Shown piece by piece: positions 1-8,530 of a stretch of 64,000 nt of DNA (position 1 is its first letter; the number at the start of each line of letters is the position of its first letter). The notes below the pieces were generated by a model that worked only from the letters and a program-made list of their open reading frames with translations, ran no database searches and had not been told where the DNA came from. The stretch lies in the NCBI GenBank assembly GCA_028825045.1, contig JAPKAY010000009.1:29659-93658 (forward strand), written 5' to 3'. A program made the translations under genes and the position numbers. The stretch is from Halioglobus sp. Lineage in GTDB: Bacteria > Pseudomonadota > Gammaproteobacteria > Pseudomonadales > Halieaceae.

Positions 1-60
1 GGCACGGAAATAGCGATTGCTCAACGTTATCGGGAGCGTTTATCGCTAATAACGAGCTAA
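1..60 (+). CDS. Possible C-terminal end of a gene cut by the window edge
   Basis: Frame 1 is open from the first base and ends with TAA at 58-60, giving about 19 residues that end in RERLSLITS. Nothing in the residue string identifies a family, and so short an open frame can arise by chance. It is listed because the next gene starts only about 100 bases downstream on the same strand. Confidence 0.25.
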   Translation, partial: GTEIAIAQRYRERLSLITS

Positions 61-70
61 ATCAAGCCGT

Positions 71-92
71 TTCGGCCAGTTCGGCCAGTTCG
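71..92. repeat. Short tandem repeat, 9-bp unit
   Basis: The unit TTCGGCCAG occurs twice head to tail (71-79, 80-88), followed by TTCG. It lies in the non-coding stretch before the gene at 162. It is probably a slippage repeat; no function can be read from it. Confidence 0.6.
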
Positions 93-161
93 TTTAGCAG
101 CACCAATCCAAGAACGCCGCACTAGCGTATATACCCCTAGTTCACAATAAGAGACGCTCCT

Positions 162-485
162 ATGAAACAGTTCGCCCTGAACCTGTACGATGGCTACAAG
201 TACATTTTTGACTCTCGTAGAAATCCATTAAGACACATCCCTGACCCGACCAGTCGAATGTTCATAATGACTATCCTGGCGTTTATGTGGAGCGGCGCCT
301 TTGCGGCGTATTTAGGCAGCATCCTCTATTTCGGCGTCAGCATAGCGGCACATATCATATTAATCGTGATGTTCTTCTTCACCATGGCGGTATTTTATGA
401 CGCAGAGAAAAACCACAGCTCATGGCTGCTCAAACTGCGCAGTGAAAAAGAAAAACTGAAAGAGACTGATACCCCATCGAAATAA
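162..485 (+). CDS. Small membrane protein of unknown function
   Basis: A 107-residue protein that I do not recognise. The N-terminal 30 residues are polar with a short basic stretch (DSRRNPLRH). Two adjacent hydrophobic segments follow at about residues 33-56 and 57-79, then a highly charged, Lys/Glu-rich tail (about 80-107) that should lie in the cytoplasm. The layout suggests a two-helix inner-membrane protein. The ATG is preceded by AAGAGACGCTCCT, only a weak ribosome site. No operon partner is visible: the flanking sequence is non-coding upstream and contains decayed minus-strand genes downstream. Coding status is likely from the clean hydrophobic pattern; function is unknown. Confidence 0.65.
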   Translation: MKQFALNLYDGYKYIFDSRRNPLRHIPDPTSRMFIMTILAFMWSGAFAAYLGSILYFGVSIAAHIILIVMFFFTMAVFYDAEKNHSSWLLKLRSEKEKLKETDTPSK

Positions 486-489
486 TTTT

Positions 490-759
490 GGCTTCGCAGC
501 ACGGTTCCTGATGTTGATAACCGCATACCTCAACGCAAAATTGCTCTCGCAGATGGGGCACAGGTGGAAGCCACTTGTTGGGTAAGCTGTCTCCTACAAA
601 GCTGAGGTAACGCAGAGCAAGACCCTTCGTGGCGTTCAGCCGCCACCCGCGCTCGTTGTCGGTGGCAATGCCCTGTGTAGTAGCCAGCTAGATCAATGGG
701 GGCAACACCAGCAGCACTAGCGGCGGCCATTAAGCGATTTTTTTAAAGGTTATTTTCAT
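490..759 (-). pseudogene. Decayed gene remnant with in-frame stops
   Basis: Reading the minus strand from an ATG at 759 gives MKITFKKIA, a TAA stop, then WPPLVLLVLPPLI, a TAG stop, then LATTQG and a further open stretch of about 60 codons in the same frame. A basic start followed by a Leu/Val-rich helix and LATTQG looks like the signal anchor of an inner-membrane or envelope protein broken by two nonsense codons. The ATG overlaps the last codons of the upstream frame ending at 743, as translationally coupled genes do. The family is not identified. Chance resemblance is possible, so confidence is low. Confidence 0.3.
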
Positions 760-984
760 CACGAAGGACCTCTGGTGACTCGACAATACTATCTGTTATT
801 CTTGCTAATACACGCGTTGTGGGTGCGGGTTCAATGACTGTCTCAAGTTCACGTCTTAGCAGCTCGTTCAGCCCCAAAAAGTCCTCTGTTGGTTATACCG
901 ACAACACTTACCAACGCCCCTCCATACTTCATCGTGCTGGGAAGGTAACAGCCTGAATTTGTATTTCCCCAAGGATACGTGCAT
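743..984 (-). pseudogene. Frameshifted small gene of unknown function
   Basis: An ATG at 984, preceded by a good AGGG, opens a minus-strand frame starting MHVSLGKYKFRLLPSQ that stops after 38 codons just past a TTTTTGGGG run (about 872-880). One extra T in that run would join it to an open frame reading LGLNELLRRELETVIEP and ending ...EVLRDENNL at a TAA (743-745). Together they give a plausible protein of about 82 residues. Both halves have protein-like composition, so the most likely reading is one gene with a homopolymer indel: a true mutation, a sequencing error or, less likely, slippage. The family is not recognised. Between 985 and 1105 I see nothing further. Confidence 0.45.
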
Positions 985-1118
985 TACCCTAGAATCATCT
1001 ATAATCCCATACATCGATTCGTTGCATGCTATCTCCGTGGAAGAAAGTCATTGGGGTCGGCACCCCAACTTAGCAGCGAGCACACGTAGTTTGAACATAG
1101 GCAGTGGAGACAACTGGT

Positions 1119-2321
1119 ATGACCGAAGACTTTAAAATCAGCGTTGGCGATTGGGTTGCAGATAACCTGCCAAAAGGCTTGGTAGGCGCGCACATAAGTA
1201 TGTATGGCGTCGTTTCTGGAGACCAGGAGGTGAAAGACGCCTTTGAGCTCTGGCGCCAGCGACTCGCAGCGCAGGGCTGGGGGGCACCCACGTGGCCGCG
1301 TGAATACGGAGGGGCAGGCTTAACGGATGCCCAGGCAAAAGTTGTCAGCCGAGCAATTACTAAAGCCGGCAGCACCAATCCAATACCCTACCTTGCTGGC
1401 ATGGGTGTCACCATGGTGGGCCCCACATTGCTGGAATATGGCACACCCGAGCAGAAGGCAAGGCACCTGCCGGGGATGGCGAGTGGCGAGGTGCGGTGGT
1501 GTCTAGGATTATCTGAGCCCAATGCTGGATCGGACCTTGCCTCCCTTAACACCAGTGCAGAACTGGATGAGGAGACATGGGTATTGAATGGCCAGAAAAC
1601 GTGGACATCCGGCGCCGATAAGAGTCAGTGGTGCGGCGCCCTGGTGCGCACAGATCGCAGTGCCGCAAAGCGCAATGGCATTAGCTTTCTTATGCTTGAA
1701 ATGGATCAGCCCGGTATTGAAACGCGTCCCATAAGCTTGATAGCGGGTGAGTCGCCATTTTGTGAGACGTTTTTTACCAATGCCCAGGCACGCAAGGACG
1801 ACTTGCTCGGCCAGATGAACGATGGCTGGTCTGTGATCAAACGGTTGCTGCAACACGAGCGACAGAGCCAGACCAATGCCCCTGCCCCCAGCACCACGGC
1901 AGAGCCTTTGCAGGACGTTGCCAAACGCTATTTGGGAACCAGCGCAGATGGCACACTGACAGACTCCGACATGCGCAGTCGACTAGCAGATCATCTTATG
2001 GATACCGCGGCCCACGAACTCACCATCGCCCGCATAATGACAGATGCGCGCGGCGGTAATGTCGAAGTATCCGCCACTGCCTCTATCCTCAAGAACTCGG
2101 CCACCGATGTTGCCCAAGGTCGTTCTGAGCTACTTCTGGAAATCATGGGTAGCCAGGGTTTGGGTTGGGAGCCCGGCGAATACTCCGGGGAAGAGACACA
2201 TACTGTTAGAGAATGGCTAGGTGGCAAGGCAATGTCTATCTACGGCGGGTCGTACGAGGTGCAGAAAAATATTATTTCCAAAAACATTCTTGGCCTCCCC
2301 GAAACAACACAAAAAGGTTGA
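1119..2321 (+). CDS. Acyl-CoA dehydrogenase, larger member of a pair
   Basis: A 400-residue FAD-dependent acyl-CoA dehydrogenase, expected to introduce the alpha-beta double bond in a CoA thioester. Family marks: WPREYGGAG near the N-terminus, LGLSEPNAGSDLAS and NGQKTWTSGA of the middle beta domain, and a C-terminal WLGGKAMSIYGGSYEVQKNI. The usual C-terminal catalytic Glu (YEGT) is replaced by YGGS. I chose the ATG at 1119 over a GTG at 1104 because GGAG (1106-1109) sits 9 bases before the ATG. The next gene, another acyl-CoA dehydrogenase, starts 2 bases after the stop. Such pairs are known to form alpha2beta2 enzymes in bacterial steroid catabolism; that this pair does so is inference. The substrate is unknown. 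Confidence 0.93.
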   Translation: MTEDFKISVGDWVADNLPKGLVGAHISMYGVVSGDQEVKDAFELWRQRLAAQGWGAPTWPREYGGAGLTDAQAKVVSRAITKAGSTNPIPYLAGMGVTMVGPTLLEYGTPEQKARHLPGMASGEVRWCLGLSEPNAGSDLASLNTSAELDEETWVLNGQKTWTSGADKSQWCGALVRTDRSAAKRNGISFLMLEMDQPGIETRPISLIAGESPFCETFFTNAQARKDDLLGQMNDGWSVIKRLLQHERQSQTNAPAPSTTAEPLQDVAKRYLGTSADGTLTDSDMRSRLADHLMDTAAHELTIARIMTDARGGNVEVSATASILKNSATDVAQGRSELLLEIMGSQGLGWEPGEYSGEETHTVREWLGGKAMSIYGGSYEVQKNIISKNILGLPETTQKG

Positions 2322-2323
2322 AC

Positions 2324-3460
2324 ATGGCAGTACTGACGGAAGAACAGACACTCATTAAAGATCAGGCAACAGCCTGGGCTAAAGATAAGGCGCCGGTGAG
2401 TAGTTTCCGCGCCTTGCGCGACAGCAAATCGGAGCAGGCATTTCTGCCAGAGACCTGGAGTGCGATGGTCGATATGGGCTGGAGTGGCATTCTGGTGCCG
2501 GAACAGTACGGTGGTTCAGACCTGGGCTACCTCACCTGCGGCCTTATTCTGGAGCAGCTTGGCAGGCAACTAACGGCATCGCCTCTTTTCTCTTCATCTC
2601 TGGTCGGAGCCAGCGCCCTGATGCTGGCGGGCAACACCGCGCAGCAAGAAGCGCTGCTGCCCAGTATTGTGAACGGTAGCGCCTTAGTAACCCTCGCGCT
2701 GGATGAATCCTCAAGGCACCAACCTGAGCAAACCGCATGTCGGGCCGAGCAGACCGGCGATGGCTTTTGCATCAGTGGCAAAAAGACTTTTGTCGCAGAG
2801 GGAATGTCCGCCACACATTATCTGGTTGCAGCGCGTACATCGGAAAACCCTGGCGATGCTCAAGGTATTAGTCTGTTTATAGTCCCTGCACAAGCAGAGG
2901 GCATAGAGCGCACCGCCCTTCCCACGATTGACAGCCGCGACTATGCCAAGCTCTCTTTCACCGATGTGCGAGTCGAGGGCACTGCTGTGCTGGGCTCACT
3001 GGATGATGGCATGCCCGTGCTGGAGAAAGTTCTGGATCGCGCTCGCATTGGCATTGCTGCGGAAATGCTTGGAACGGCTTCCCAGGCGTTTGACATGACA
3101 CTCGATTACCTAAAAACAAGGGAGCAATTCGGCAAAGTCATTGGCTCCTTTCAGGCACTAGGCCACCGTGCGGCTGCACTTTTTTCCTTGCAGGAGCAGT
3201 CGCGATCTTGCGTTGAGGCCGCTTTACAGGCCGTGGATGCAGAGGCAGACAACGTGTCCGAGCTGGCTTCACTGGCGAAGTGCCAGGTAGGTAAATTTCT
3301 ATTTGAGATGTCAAACGAGCTAATCCAGATTCATGGCGGTATTGGCATGACTGACGAATTCGATGCGGGTCTTTATTTGAAGCGTGCCCGTGTACTGGAA
3401 GCCAGTTTTGGCAACCGGGCCTATCATCGCCATCGCTATGCGAATCTCATGGGCTTCTGA
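2324..3460 (+). CDS. Acyl-CoA dehydrogenase, smaller member of a pair
   Basis: A 378-residue acyl-CoA dehydrogenase starting MAVLTEEQTLIK. It has the N-terminal helical domain (WSGILVPEQYGGSDLGY), a divergent middle domain (SGKKTFVAEG) and the C-terminal bundle with TREQFGKVIGSFQALGHR and IQIHGGIGMTDEFDAGLYLKR, typical of the FadE-type short partner. The C-terminal YEGT catalytic motif is absent. The frame stays open upstream to 2213, but that part overlaps the previous gene; ATG 2324 follows AAAAAGG and lies 2 bases after the preceding stop, so the two genes are translationally coupled. It probably forms a heteromer with the upstream protein (inference). Confidence 0.93.
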   Translation: MAVLTEEQTLIKDQATAWAKDKAPVSSFRALRDSKSEQAFLPETWSAMVDMGWSGILVPEQYGGSDLGYLTCGLILEQLGRQLTASPLFSSSLVGASALMLAGNTAQQEALLPSIVNGSALVTLALDESSRHQPEQTACRAEQTGDGFCISGKKTFVAEGMSATHYLVAARTSENPGDAQGISLFIVPAQAEGIERTALPTIDSRDYAKLSFTDVRVEGTAVLGSLDDGMPVLEKVLDRARIGIAAEMLGTASQAFDMTLDYLKTREQFGKVIGSFQALGHRAAALFSLQEQSRSCVEAALQAVDAEADNVSELASLAKCQVGKFLFEMSNELIQIHGGIGMTDEFDAGLYLKRARVLEASFGNRAYHRHRYANLMGF

Positions 3461-3538
3461 TCAGTATTACCTTGTAGTTGAATATAGTTGAATGTCATTG
3501 TAGTGCGTTGCCTGTAAAGGCTGATTATCGCTTTAGGG

Positions 3539-3820
3539 TTATATCAGTAAAGACAAAACAACCGCTGCAGCGCCTACTAAAGGCAGTATACGGCTGACCG
3601 GCTTTGCCCCAGTCATTATCTGGCTTACCAAATACAAAAATGCAGTAACCAATAAGAGGTATAACGCGAATTGGCGGTAATTACTCAGCAGTAACAGTAG
3701 ACCAACGCACTGCGTGATTCCTAATAGGTAATCTACAATGCTGGCACTGCGGAAAGCCCTAAAGGCCATGAGTGAAAACAGCGCAGCAACCACAATAACA
3801 ATTGTAGAAAAGTCGTTCAT
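3539..3820 (-). CDS. Small multi-pass membrane protein
   Basis: A 93-residue, very hydrophobic protein with about four predicted membrane segments: residues 5-20, 30-46, 50-68 and 77-93. Only short polar turns separate them (FRSAS, SNYRQ, TGAKPVSR). I do not recognise the family; it resembles small integral membrane proteins of unknown role. There is no convincing Shine-Dalgarno before the ATG. It stands alone, facing the acyl-CoA dehydrogenase pair and upstream of no obvious partner. The sustained hydrophobic periodicity favours a real gene. Confidence 0.55.
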   Translation of the reverse strand: MNDFSTIVIVVAALFSLMAFRAFRSASIVDYLLGITQCVGLLLLLSNYRQFALYLLLVTAFLYLVSQIMTGAKPVSRILPLVGAAAVVLSLLI

Positions 3821-3986
3821 AGCGTGTTTTTGATCAGCCGGTCCTCAAATTAGCAAAATTAGCTGCCCTAAAAGATGCCGTGACAGCTCCCGGGTGCTCT
3901 CTGTTAACATTCTGTAAATCGACAAAAAAATCTCCAATCCTGCCGGGGAAAAACAGAGCGGCAAGCTCAGGGTCGCTGCGCCTGCA

Positions 3987-4961
3987 TCAAGTTGTATTGA
4001 TTCGATAGTCACTGATTTGCACTTCTTCTCCCTGATCTGCGTAGTCACCCACTGCGCGCGCTGCGCGGAATTCGCCCCAGGAAATAGGTTGGTAGCGTGG
4101 CGGATGCGCAGAATCACAAGCGCCCGGCAAAGGCTCATACACCGCGGCGTAATCTGGGTTGTAAAAGTAAGGTGCGCTATAGCGCGGTGTTGACGCATGG
4201 GCTAGCACCCGATGCAGCGGCGCACGGTAGCGATCGTTAGACCATACCTGGACCACGTCCCCAATATTGATAACCAACGCATCAGCATGCGGCGCAATGA
4301 GGTGCCAGCGATCGCCCTGCCACATCTGTAGGCCAGGCTGCGCATCTTGCAGGAGCACAGTAATGGCGCCCGAATCGGTATGGTGACTGATACCGAGGTG
4401 CCCAGTAACCGGGACATGCGGCGCATCGGCCGGTGCAGGCAGCGAGCAGGGTGGATAGTAATTGAGTCGCTGATAGCTGGTATGATCCGCCCCGAAAGAG
4501 CTGTTCAAATACTGCGCCGGCATACCCAGGTTTTGGCTGATCGCCTGTAATAGACGCATCGCCATTGCCTCGCACGCAGCAGAAAAAGCGATGACCGTGC
4601 TGCGGAAACCTTGCAACCCCGGGGCTGATTCATCGGGCCACTGAGCCCGCGCGCCGCTGAGCGCATGGGTTGATATGTCTGGGCCAACATCAAAGATCTC
4701 TTTCCAGTCACGCACGTTCTTGGTGAGTTCCCGATCATAGAAACCCCAGGGGTTCTCTACGGTGCGCTCTACTGCTTTTTTTTGTGCTGACGGTAATGCA
4801 AAAAAACATTGCATTACCGTTTGCATCTGCCCGATGAACTGTTTGTCGACACCATGGCCTGTAAGATAAAAAAAACCCCACTCTCGACACGCGCGATCGA
4901 GTACATCGCGCGTCGATGCGTGATCAAGGTCTGCAAAATCAATGGTTGGAATGTCCTTCAA
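3987..4961 (-). CDS. 2-oxoglutarate/Fe(II)-dependent dioxygenase, IPNS-like
   Basis: A 324-residue member of the isopenicillin N synthase / 2OG-Fe(II) oxygenase family. The N-terminal DIOX_N region carries CREWGFFYLTGHGVD. The double-stranded beta-helix core has the iron ligands HTD (GISHHTDSGAITVL) and a distal His (PLHRVLAH), followed by the 2-oxoglutarate-binding RYSAPYF. Such enzymes hydroxylate or desaturate small organic molecules; the substrate cannot be read here. About 85 bases separate it from the luciferase-like gene transcribed toward it on the same strand, so the two may share a transcript. No unusual features; full length for the family. Confidence 0.9.
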   Translation of the reverse strand: MKDIPTIDFADLDHASTRDVLDRACREWGFFYLTGHGVDKQFIGQMQTVMQCFFALPSAQKKAVERTVENPWGFYDRELTKNVRDWKEIFDVGPDISTHALSGARAQWPDESAPGLQGFRSTVIAFSAACEAMAMRLLQAISQNLGMPAQYLNSSFGADHTSYQRLNYYPPCSLPAPADAPHVPVTGHLGISHHTDSGAITVLLQDAQPGLQMWQGDRWHLIAPHADALVINIGDVVQVWSNDRYRAPLHRVLAHASTPRYSAPYFYNPDYAAVYEPLPGACDSAHPPRYQPISWGEFRAARAVGDYADQGEEVQISDYRINTT

Positions 4962-5045
4962 TGTTCTGTCCCGGTGCCCGTCGTCGCCCTGACCAAAAGT
5001 AGATGTGCAGATGCCGGCGGCGCGCGTTTCGTATCAGCAAAACAT

Positions 5046-6083
5046 CTACAGTGCCGCATAAGCCGAAACCACCGGCGCAAACTCCGCTGGAGTTGAACCA
5101 TGTATGACGATACCGTCAGCGCCATTATTCAGTTGATTACGCCATGCCCGAGCACAGTCCTGTGAACTCCCACTGGCCGCCGGGAGCCATTCATCAGGTA
5201 TCAGCGTCTGGATATGGGCCAGCTGTTCCAGGGTGGCGACACTGTCAATACCGCCGGCCATGGATTGCACTATGCTGTCGGCGCGAAACACCTCAAGAAC
5301 TTTGGGATCCCACTCATTGAGGGCAATCAACATTTCCGCATAACCGGGAGCCTGCATATAGGTTGCCATGCGGGCAACAAATTTTCGCAAGAAATCTTCC
5401 TCACTGGGTTCGACCGCGGTTGCCAGGACAGACCATATTTTTACCGAACCGGGATCACGACCAGCAGCTTCGCACCCCTCCTCCACTAATGCCCTGGCGC
5501 GGCGAAGCCCATGATCTGTGATAAACGTATGCAGATGCACCCCATCAAAATGCTGGCCGGCAAAGCGCAGGCTTTTGGGGCCAAAACCGACAAAGTGCAG
5601 AGGAATATCTGCATCGACCCAATCGCCCATGCTCAGGTAAGGCAGATTCCCGGCAGGGCCTTCATACATCACCTTTTCGCCGTGCCAGAGCTGACGCAAT
5701 ATACCGATACAATCTACCAATTGCTGATTCGTGACATTCTCAAGGCCCATCAGTTGATTACGGATGCTCACACCCCTGGCGAGGCCTAACTCAAACCGAC
5801 CTCCGGACAAGTAGTGGAGGGAACTGGCCATAGTGGCTAATACCATTGGGTGACGAGTATGCACATTGGTCGCGCCGGTGGCGACTTTGATATGCTTTGT
5901 GGTGCTCAAAGCAGCACTGCAAATGACACCGGCGTCTTTCACGTCAAAGCGCTCTGATAACCATACTTTTCCAAGGCCCAGTGCTTCAGCTTGCTGCGCT
6001 TCAGCAATAGCATCGACAGGCGTCTGCGTATGTCCGGGCAATAAATAACAACTTAGTTCGGGGTATTCAGGTGAATGGTTCAT
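5046..6083 (-). CDS. Luciferase-like (LLM class) flavin-dependent oxidoreductase
   Basis: A 345-residue luciferase-like monooxygenase-fold protein. It starts MNHSPEYPELSCYLLPGH; the frame is open upstream to 6137, but that extension looks non-coding. Family marks are AEALGLGKVWLSERFD, VATGATNVHTRHP, LSGGRFELGLARG and an FGPKSLRFAG stretch characteristic of F420- or FMN-binding TIM barrels. Many relatives are annotated as F420-dependent, but no F420 biosynthesis gene is in this window and gammaproteobacteria usually use FMN here, so the cofactor is left open. It lies in a group of oxidative genes on the minus strand, upstream of the dioxygenase at 3987-4961. The substrate is unknown. Confidence 0.88.
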   Translation of the reverse strand: MNHSPEYPELSCYLLPGHTQTPVDAIAEAQQAEALGLGKVWLSERFDVKDAGVICSAALSTTKHIKVATGATNVHTRHPMVLATMASSLHYLSGGRFELGLARGVSIRNQLMGLENVTNQQLVDCIGILRQLWHGEKVMYEGPAGNLPYLSMGDWVDADIPLHFVGFGPKSLRFAGQHFDGVHLHTFITDHGLRRARALVEEGCEAAGRDPGSVKIWSVLATAVEPSEEDFLRKFVARMATYMQAPGYAEMLIALNEWDPKVLEVFRADSIVQSMAGGIDSVATLEQLAHIQTLIPDEWLPAASGSSQDCARAWRNQLNNGADGIVIHGSTPAEFAPVVSAYAAL

Positions 6084-6374
6084 GTACTTGTCCAGATAAA
6101 TAAAGCTAGCCGTGGGTGTGATAGTACTTACCCACAAATAATAACAGAAGTTTGCCTATTGCTGCGTTCGCCGCTGCACAAGTAGACGCTAGCTCCGCTC
6201 TTCAGGCAGCCACGCTGCCCAGCTCCATCAGGAAAACTCAAACTCCGATTATGCTGAAAAAAAAGCAGCTTTTTCTGGAAATCCGTCATAATGGGACTGC
6301 GGGCAAGATATGGCTTGTCTTCGTCGTAGACTATAATCCATGACCTTTTAGTGAGGAAGCAAGGCGAACCTACT

Positions 6375-6587
6375 ATGAACAGAATAGAGAAGTTGAAAAA
6401 TGACGTGTACACTTTTGAAGAACTGAATACCCTGGAGAAAAATGCCACTAAATTGAACGATAATGAAACGCTGGACCTCATTACGATAAGTCGCGCATCA
6501 AAGACCGCAAAGGGAGAAAAACCAAAATCGCTGGTAGACGAGGATGGGAAGCCGCTGACCCGCCGAGCTCGTCGCGAAAAAACCTAA
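6375..6587 (+). CDS. Small charged hypothetical protein
   Basis: A 70-residue, Lys/Glu-rich protein starting MNRIEKLKND and ending LTRRARREKT. It has no hydrophobic segment or cysteine motif, and I do not recognise the family. ATG 6375 is preceded by AAGGCG at about 9 bases; a GTG at 6351 in the same frame would add 8 residues but has no better ribosome site. The flanking genes face away or are on the other strand, so it is a monocistronic candidate. Coding status is supported by the open frame, ribosome site and protein-like composition. Confidence 0.55.
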   Translation: MNRIEKLKNDVYTFEELNTLEKNATKLNDNETLDLITISRASKTAKGEKPKSLVDEDGKPLTRRARREKT

Positions 6588-6688
6588 TAGTCGCTGTTGT
6601 ATCGCTCTGAAACTGAGCAACTCGGCTAGACCCGGGATGTCTCGGCTGAGCCAATTAACGTGTCAATACACTCTCGACATTAAGTCGA

Positions 6689-7228
6689 TCAGCTGGCACT
6701 TCTTTTCAGGCGTTGATATAGCGCCCTATTCATTCGTTCGAAAGCTGCACGCGTGTATCCTGAGCGTTTCTCTCTTTGCGGTAATAGCGCGGGAATAAGT
6801 CCCCGGAATTCCTCATAGTGATATAAATCTGTGTTGCCGTCGTCGCGCGGATGCAGCTCAAAAACATGCTTCGTATCGAAAAGGCCCTGAATACCCAGGC
6901 GGCCAGACCAGTAAAACCGCTTGTTGGCTGAAACTTCACCCAGTCGCGCGGTGAGGTCAAACGGTTCAGGAAAATTTTCGTCTACAAGAGTAAACGACAC
7001 GGTCTCTCCAGCGGCCAATTTTCCTTCGACTCTAGGCAAATACGGATTCCAATCGGGATAGCGTGCAAAGTCAGTCAATACTTCCCAGCTTTGCTCCGGA
7101 CTCGCGGGCAGCATTATCTCCGTGCGAATGGTATACAACGGTGGAATACGACTGGAGCCGAACACATATAGTCCTCCCAAGAGGAACACGATTACGATTG
7201 AAAAAATTAATACCTTTTTCTGTTTCAT
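6689..7228 (-). CDS. Membrane-anchored SRPBCC (START-like) protein
   Basis: A 179-residue protein with an N-terminal membrane anchor or signal (about residues 5-25: VLIFSIVIVFLLGGLYVFG) followed by a polyketide cyclase/SRPBCC fold. Typical marks are the opening strand IRTEIMLPASPEQSWEVLTDF, RYPDWNPYLPRVEG and a late FELHPRDDGNTDLYHYEEF. SRPBCC domains form a deep hydrophobic cavity that binds lipids or other apolar ligands; a periplasm-facing version is plausible. It lies 22 bases downstream of an old yellow enzyme gene on the same strand, suggesting co-transcription. The ligand is not inferable. Confidence 0.8.
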   Translation of the reverse strand: MKQKKVLIFSIVIVFLLGGLYVFGSSRIPPLYTIRTEIMLPASPEQSWEVLTDFARYPDWNPYLPRVEGKLAAGETVSFTLVDENFPEPFDLTARLGEVSANKRFYWSGRLGIQGLFDTKHVFELHPRDDGNTDLYHYEEFRGLIPALLPQREKRSGYTRAAFERMNRALYQRLKRSAS

Positions 7229-7250
7229 TCGATATCAGCCTGACGCGAGA

Positions 7251-8357
7251 TTATGACAACGTTGCCAGCGCGTCGCCGTCGAAACTGTGCATAGAATCCA
7301 ATTGGCCCTCTCGCACTTTATTGGTCCATTGTGGGTCTTGTAACAAGGCACGACCTACGGCAACCAGATCGAATTCGCCGTTGTCGAGCCGGGCAAGCAG
7401 ATCATCGATAGCGCGTATTTCGCTGGATTCTTTCATCACTATTGCGCCAATAAAATCTGCACTCAATCCTACGGAGCCGACAGTGATTGAGGTTTTTCCG
7501 GTGAGTTTTTTAGTCCAGCCCGCCAGGTTTAAATCGCTGCCATCAAATTCTGGCTCCCAGTAACGTCGGGTAGAGCAGTGGAAGCCATCAAGGCCAGCAT
7601 CCGCGAGCGGCAACAGAAATTGCTCCAGTTGCTCGGGGGAATCAGCCAGCTTTGCTTCAAAGTCCTGCTGTTTCCACTGCGAGTAACGAAGAACAATCGG
7701 GAAATCCGGCCCGGTTGCCGCCCTGGCTGCCTTAATAATCTCTACTGCAAATCGGCCACGATTTTCCATGCTGCCACCAAAGGCATCAGTACGCTGGTTC
7801 AGGCCTTCCCAGAAGAACTGATCAATCAAATAGCCGTGGGCACCATGAATTTCAATACCATCAAAGCCAAGGCGCTGAGCATCCGCGGCGGCGCTGGCGA
7901 AACTCGCAATCAGGCTTTCAATCTGCTTTCCGGTCAGCGGTTCAGCGATCTTTTTGCCTGGAGCCAGCAACCCGGAGGGGCTGACATTGGTCAAATCGGG
8001 ATTGTTCATTTTCGTGGGGTCACGGGTAATTCCAACGTGCCAGAGCTGGGGGAAAATCTTACCGCCGACACCGTGAACCTGCTCTACGACATTCTTCCAG
8101 CCCGCCAGGGCTTGCTCGCCATGGAACGCCGGAATACTTTCACCCATAGACGCTACCGGATCATTAATGGTGGTTCCCTCGGTAATAATCAACCCGGTGC
8201 CACCTTCAGCTCGACGCCGATAGTAACTGGCTACATCATCACCAGGAATGGCATTGGGTGAAAACTCGCGAGTCATGGGAGCCATAACGACACGATTATT
8301 AAGTGTGAGTTTGTTCAGGGTATAGGGGCTAAAAAGCGCGCCCAGTTGATTACTCAT
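7251..8357 (-). CDS. NADH:flavin oxidoreductase, old yellow enzyme family
   Basis: A 368-residue FMN-dependent TIM-barrel ene-reductase. It starts MSNQLGALFSPYTLNKLTLNNRVVMAPMTR, with the usual old yellow enzyme features: YYRRRAEGGTGLIITEG, FPQLWHVG, GFDGIEIHGAHGYLIDQFFW, NQRTDAFGGSMENRGRF and a C-terminal FDLVAVGRALLQDPQW phosphate-binding segment. It should reduce activated C=C bonds of enones or related compounds with NAD(P)H. I chose ATG 8357 over an upstream in-frame start at 8399 because AGGAAA sits 6 bases before it. The SRPBCC gene follows closely. Substrate not known. Confidence 0.93.
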   Translation of the reverse strand: MSNQLGALFSPYTLNKLTLNNRVVMAPMTREFSPNAIPGDDVASYYRRRAEGGTGLIITEGTTINDPVASMGESIPAFHGEQALAGWKNVVEQVHGVGGKIFPQLWHVGITRDPTKMNNPDLTNVSPSGLLAPGKKIAEPLTGKQIESLIASFASAAADAQRLGFDGIEIHGAHGYLIDQFFWEGLNQRTDAFGGSMENRGRFAVEIIKAARAATGPDFPIVLRYSQWKQQDFEAKLADSPEQLEQFLLPLADAGLDGFHCSTRRYWEPEFDGSDLNLAGWTKKLTGKTSITVGSVGLSADFIGAIVMKESSEIRAIDDLLARLDNGEFDLVAVGRALLQDPQWTNKVREGQLDSMHSFDGDALATLS

Positions 8358-8530
8358 TTCTGTTTCCTGGTTTTCGGATTGGTGTGCATGGTAGCCCAAT
8401 TACGCCCCGCAGGGGATTGGCCGCACTCAGTTTTTTCCGGCCAATGGCCCGTGAAGACGATTCATACAGCTACCCTTGAGTAGTTTGCCCGTCAGCTTTG
8501 GGGGGTTTTATAGGGACCAGGACAATGGAT

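Noticed and set aside
530..730. 66-residue minus-strand open frame
   Set aside because: Shifted frame of the decayed gene at 490-759; no ribosome site and a composition of Ala/Arg/Cys typical of a shadow frame.
6250..6280. A-run/T-run around AGCAGCTTTTT as a terminator
   Set aside because: The arms do not pair into a stable stem beyond A-T pairs; not a convincing intrinsic terminator.
6128..6481. 117-residue minus-strand frame opposite the small gene at 6375
   Set aside because: Overlaps the start of the luciferase-like gene and the better-supported plus-strand gene; Ser/Phe-rich shadow composition.
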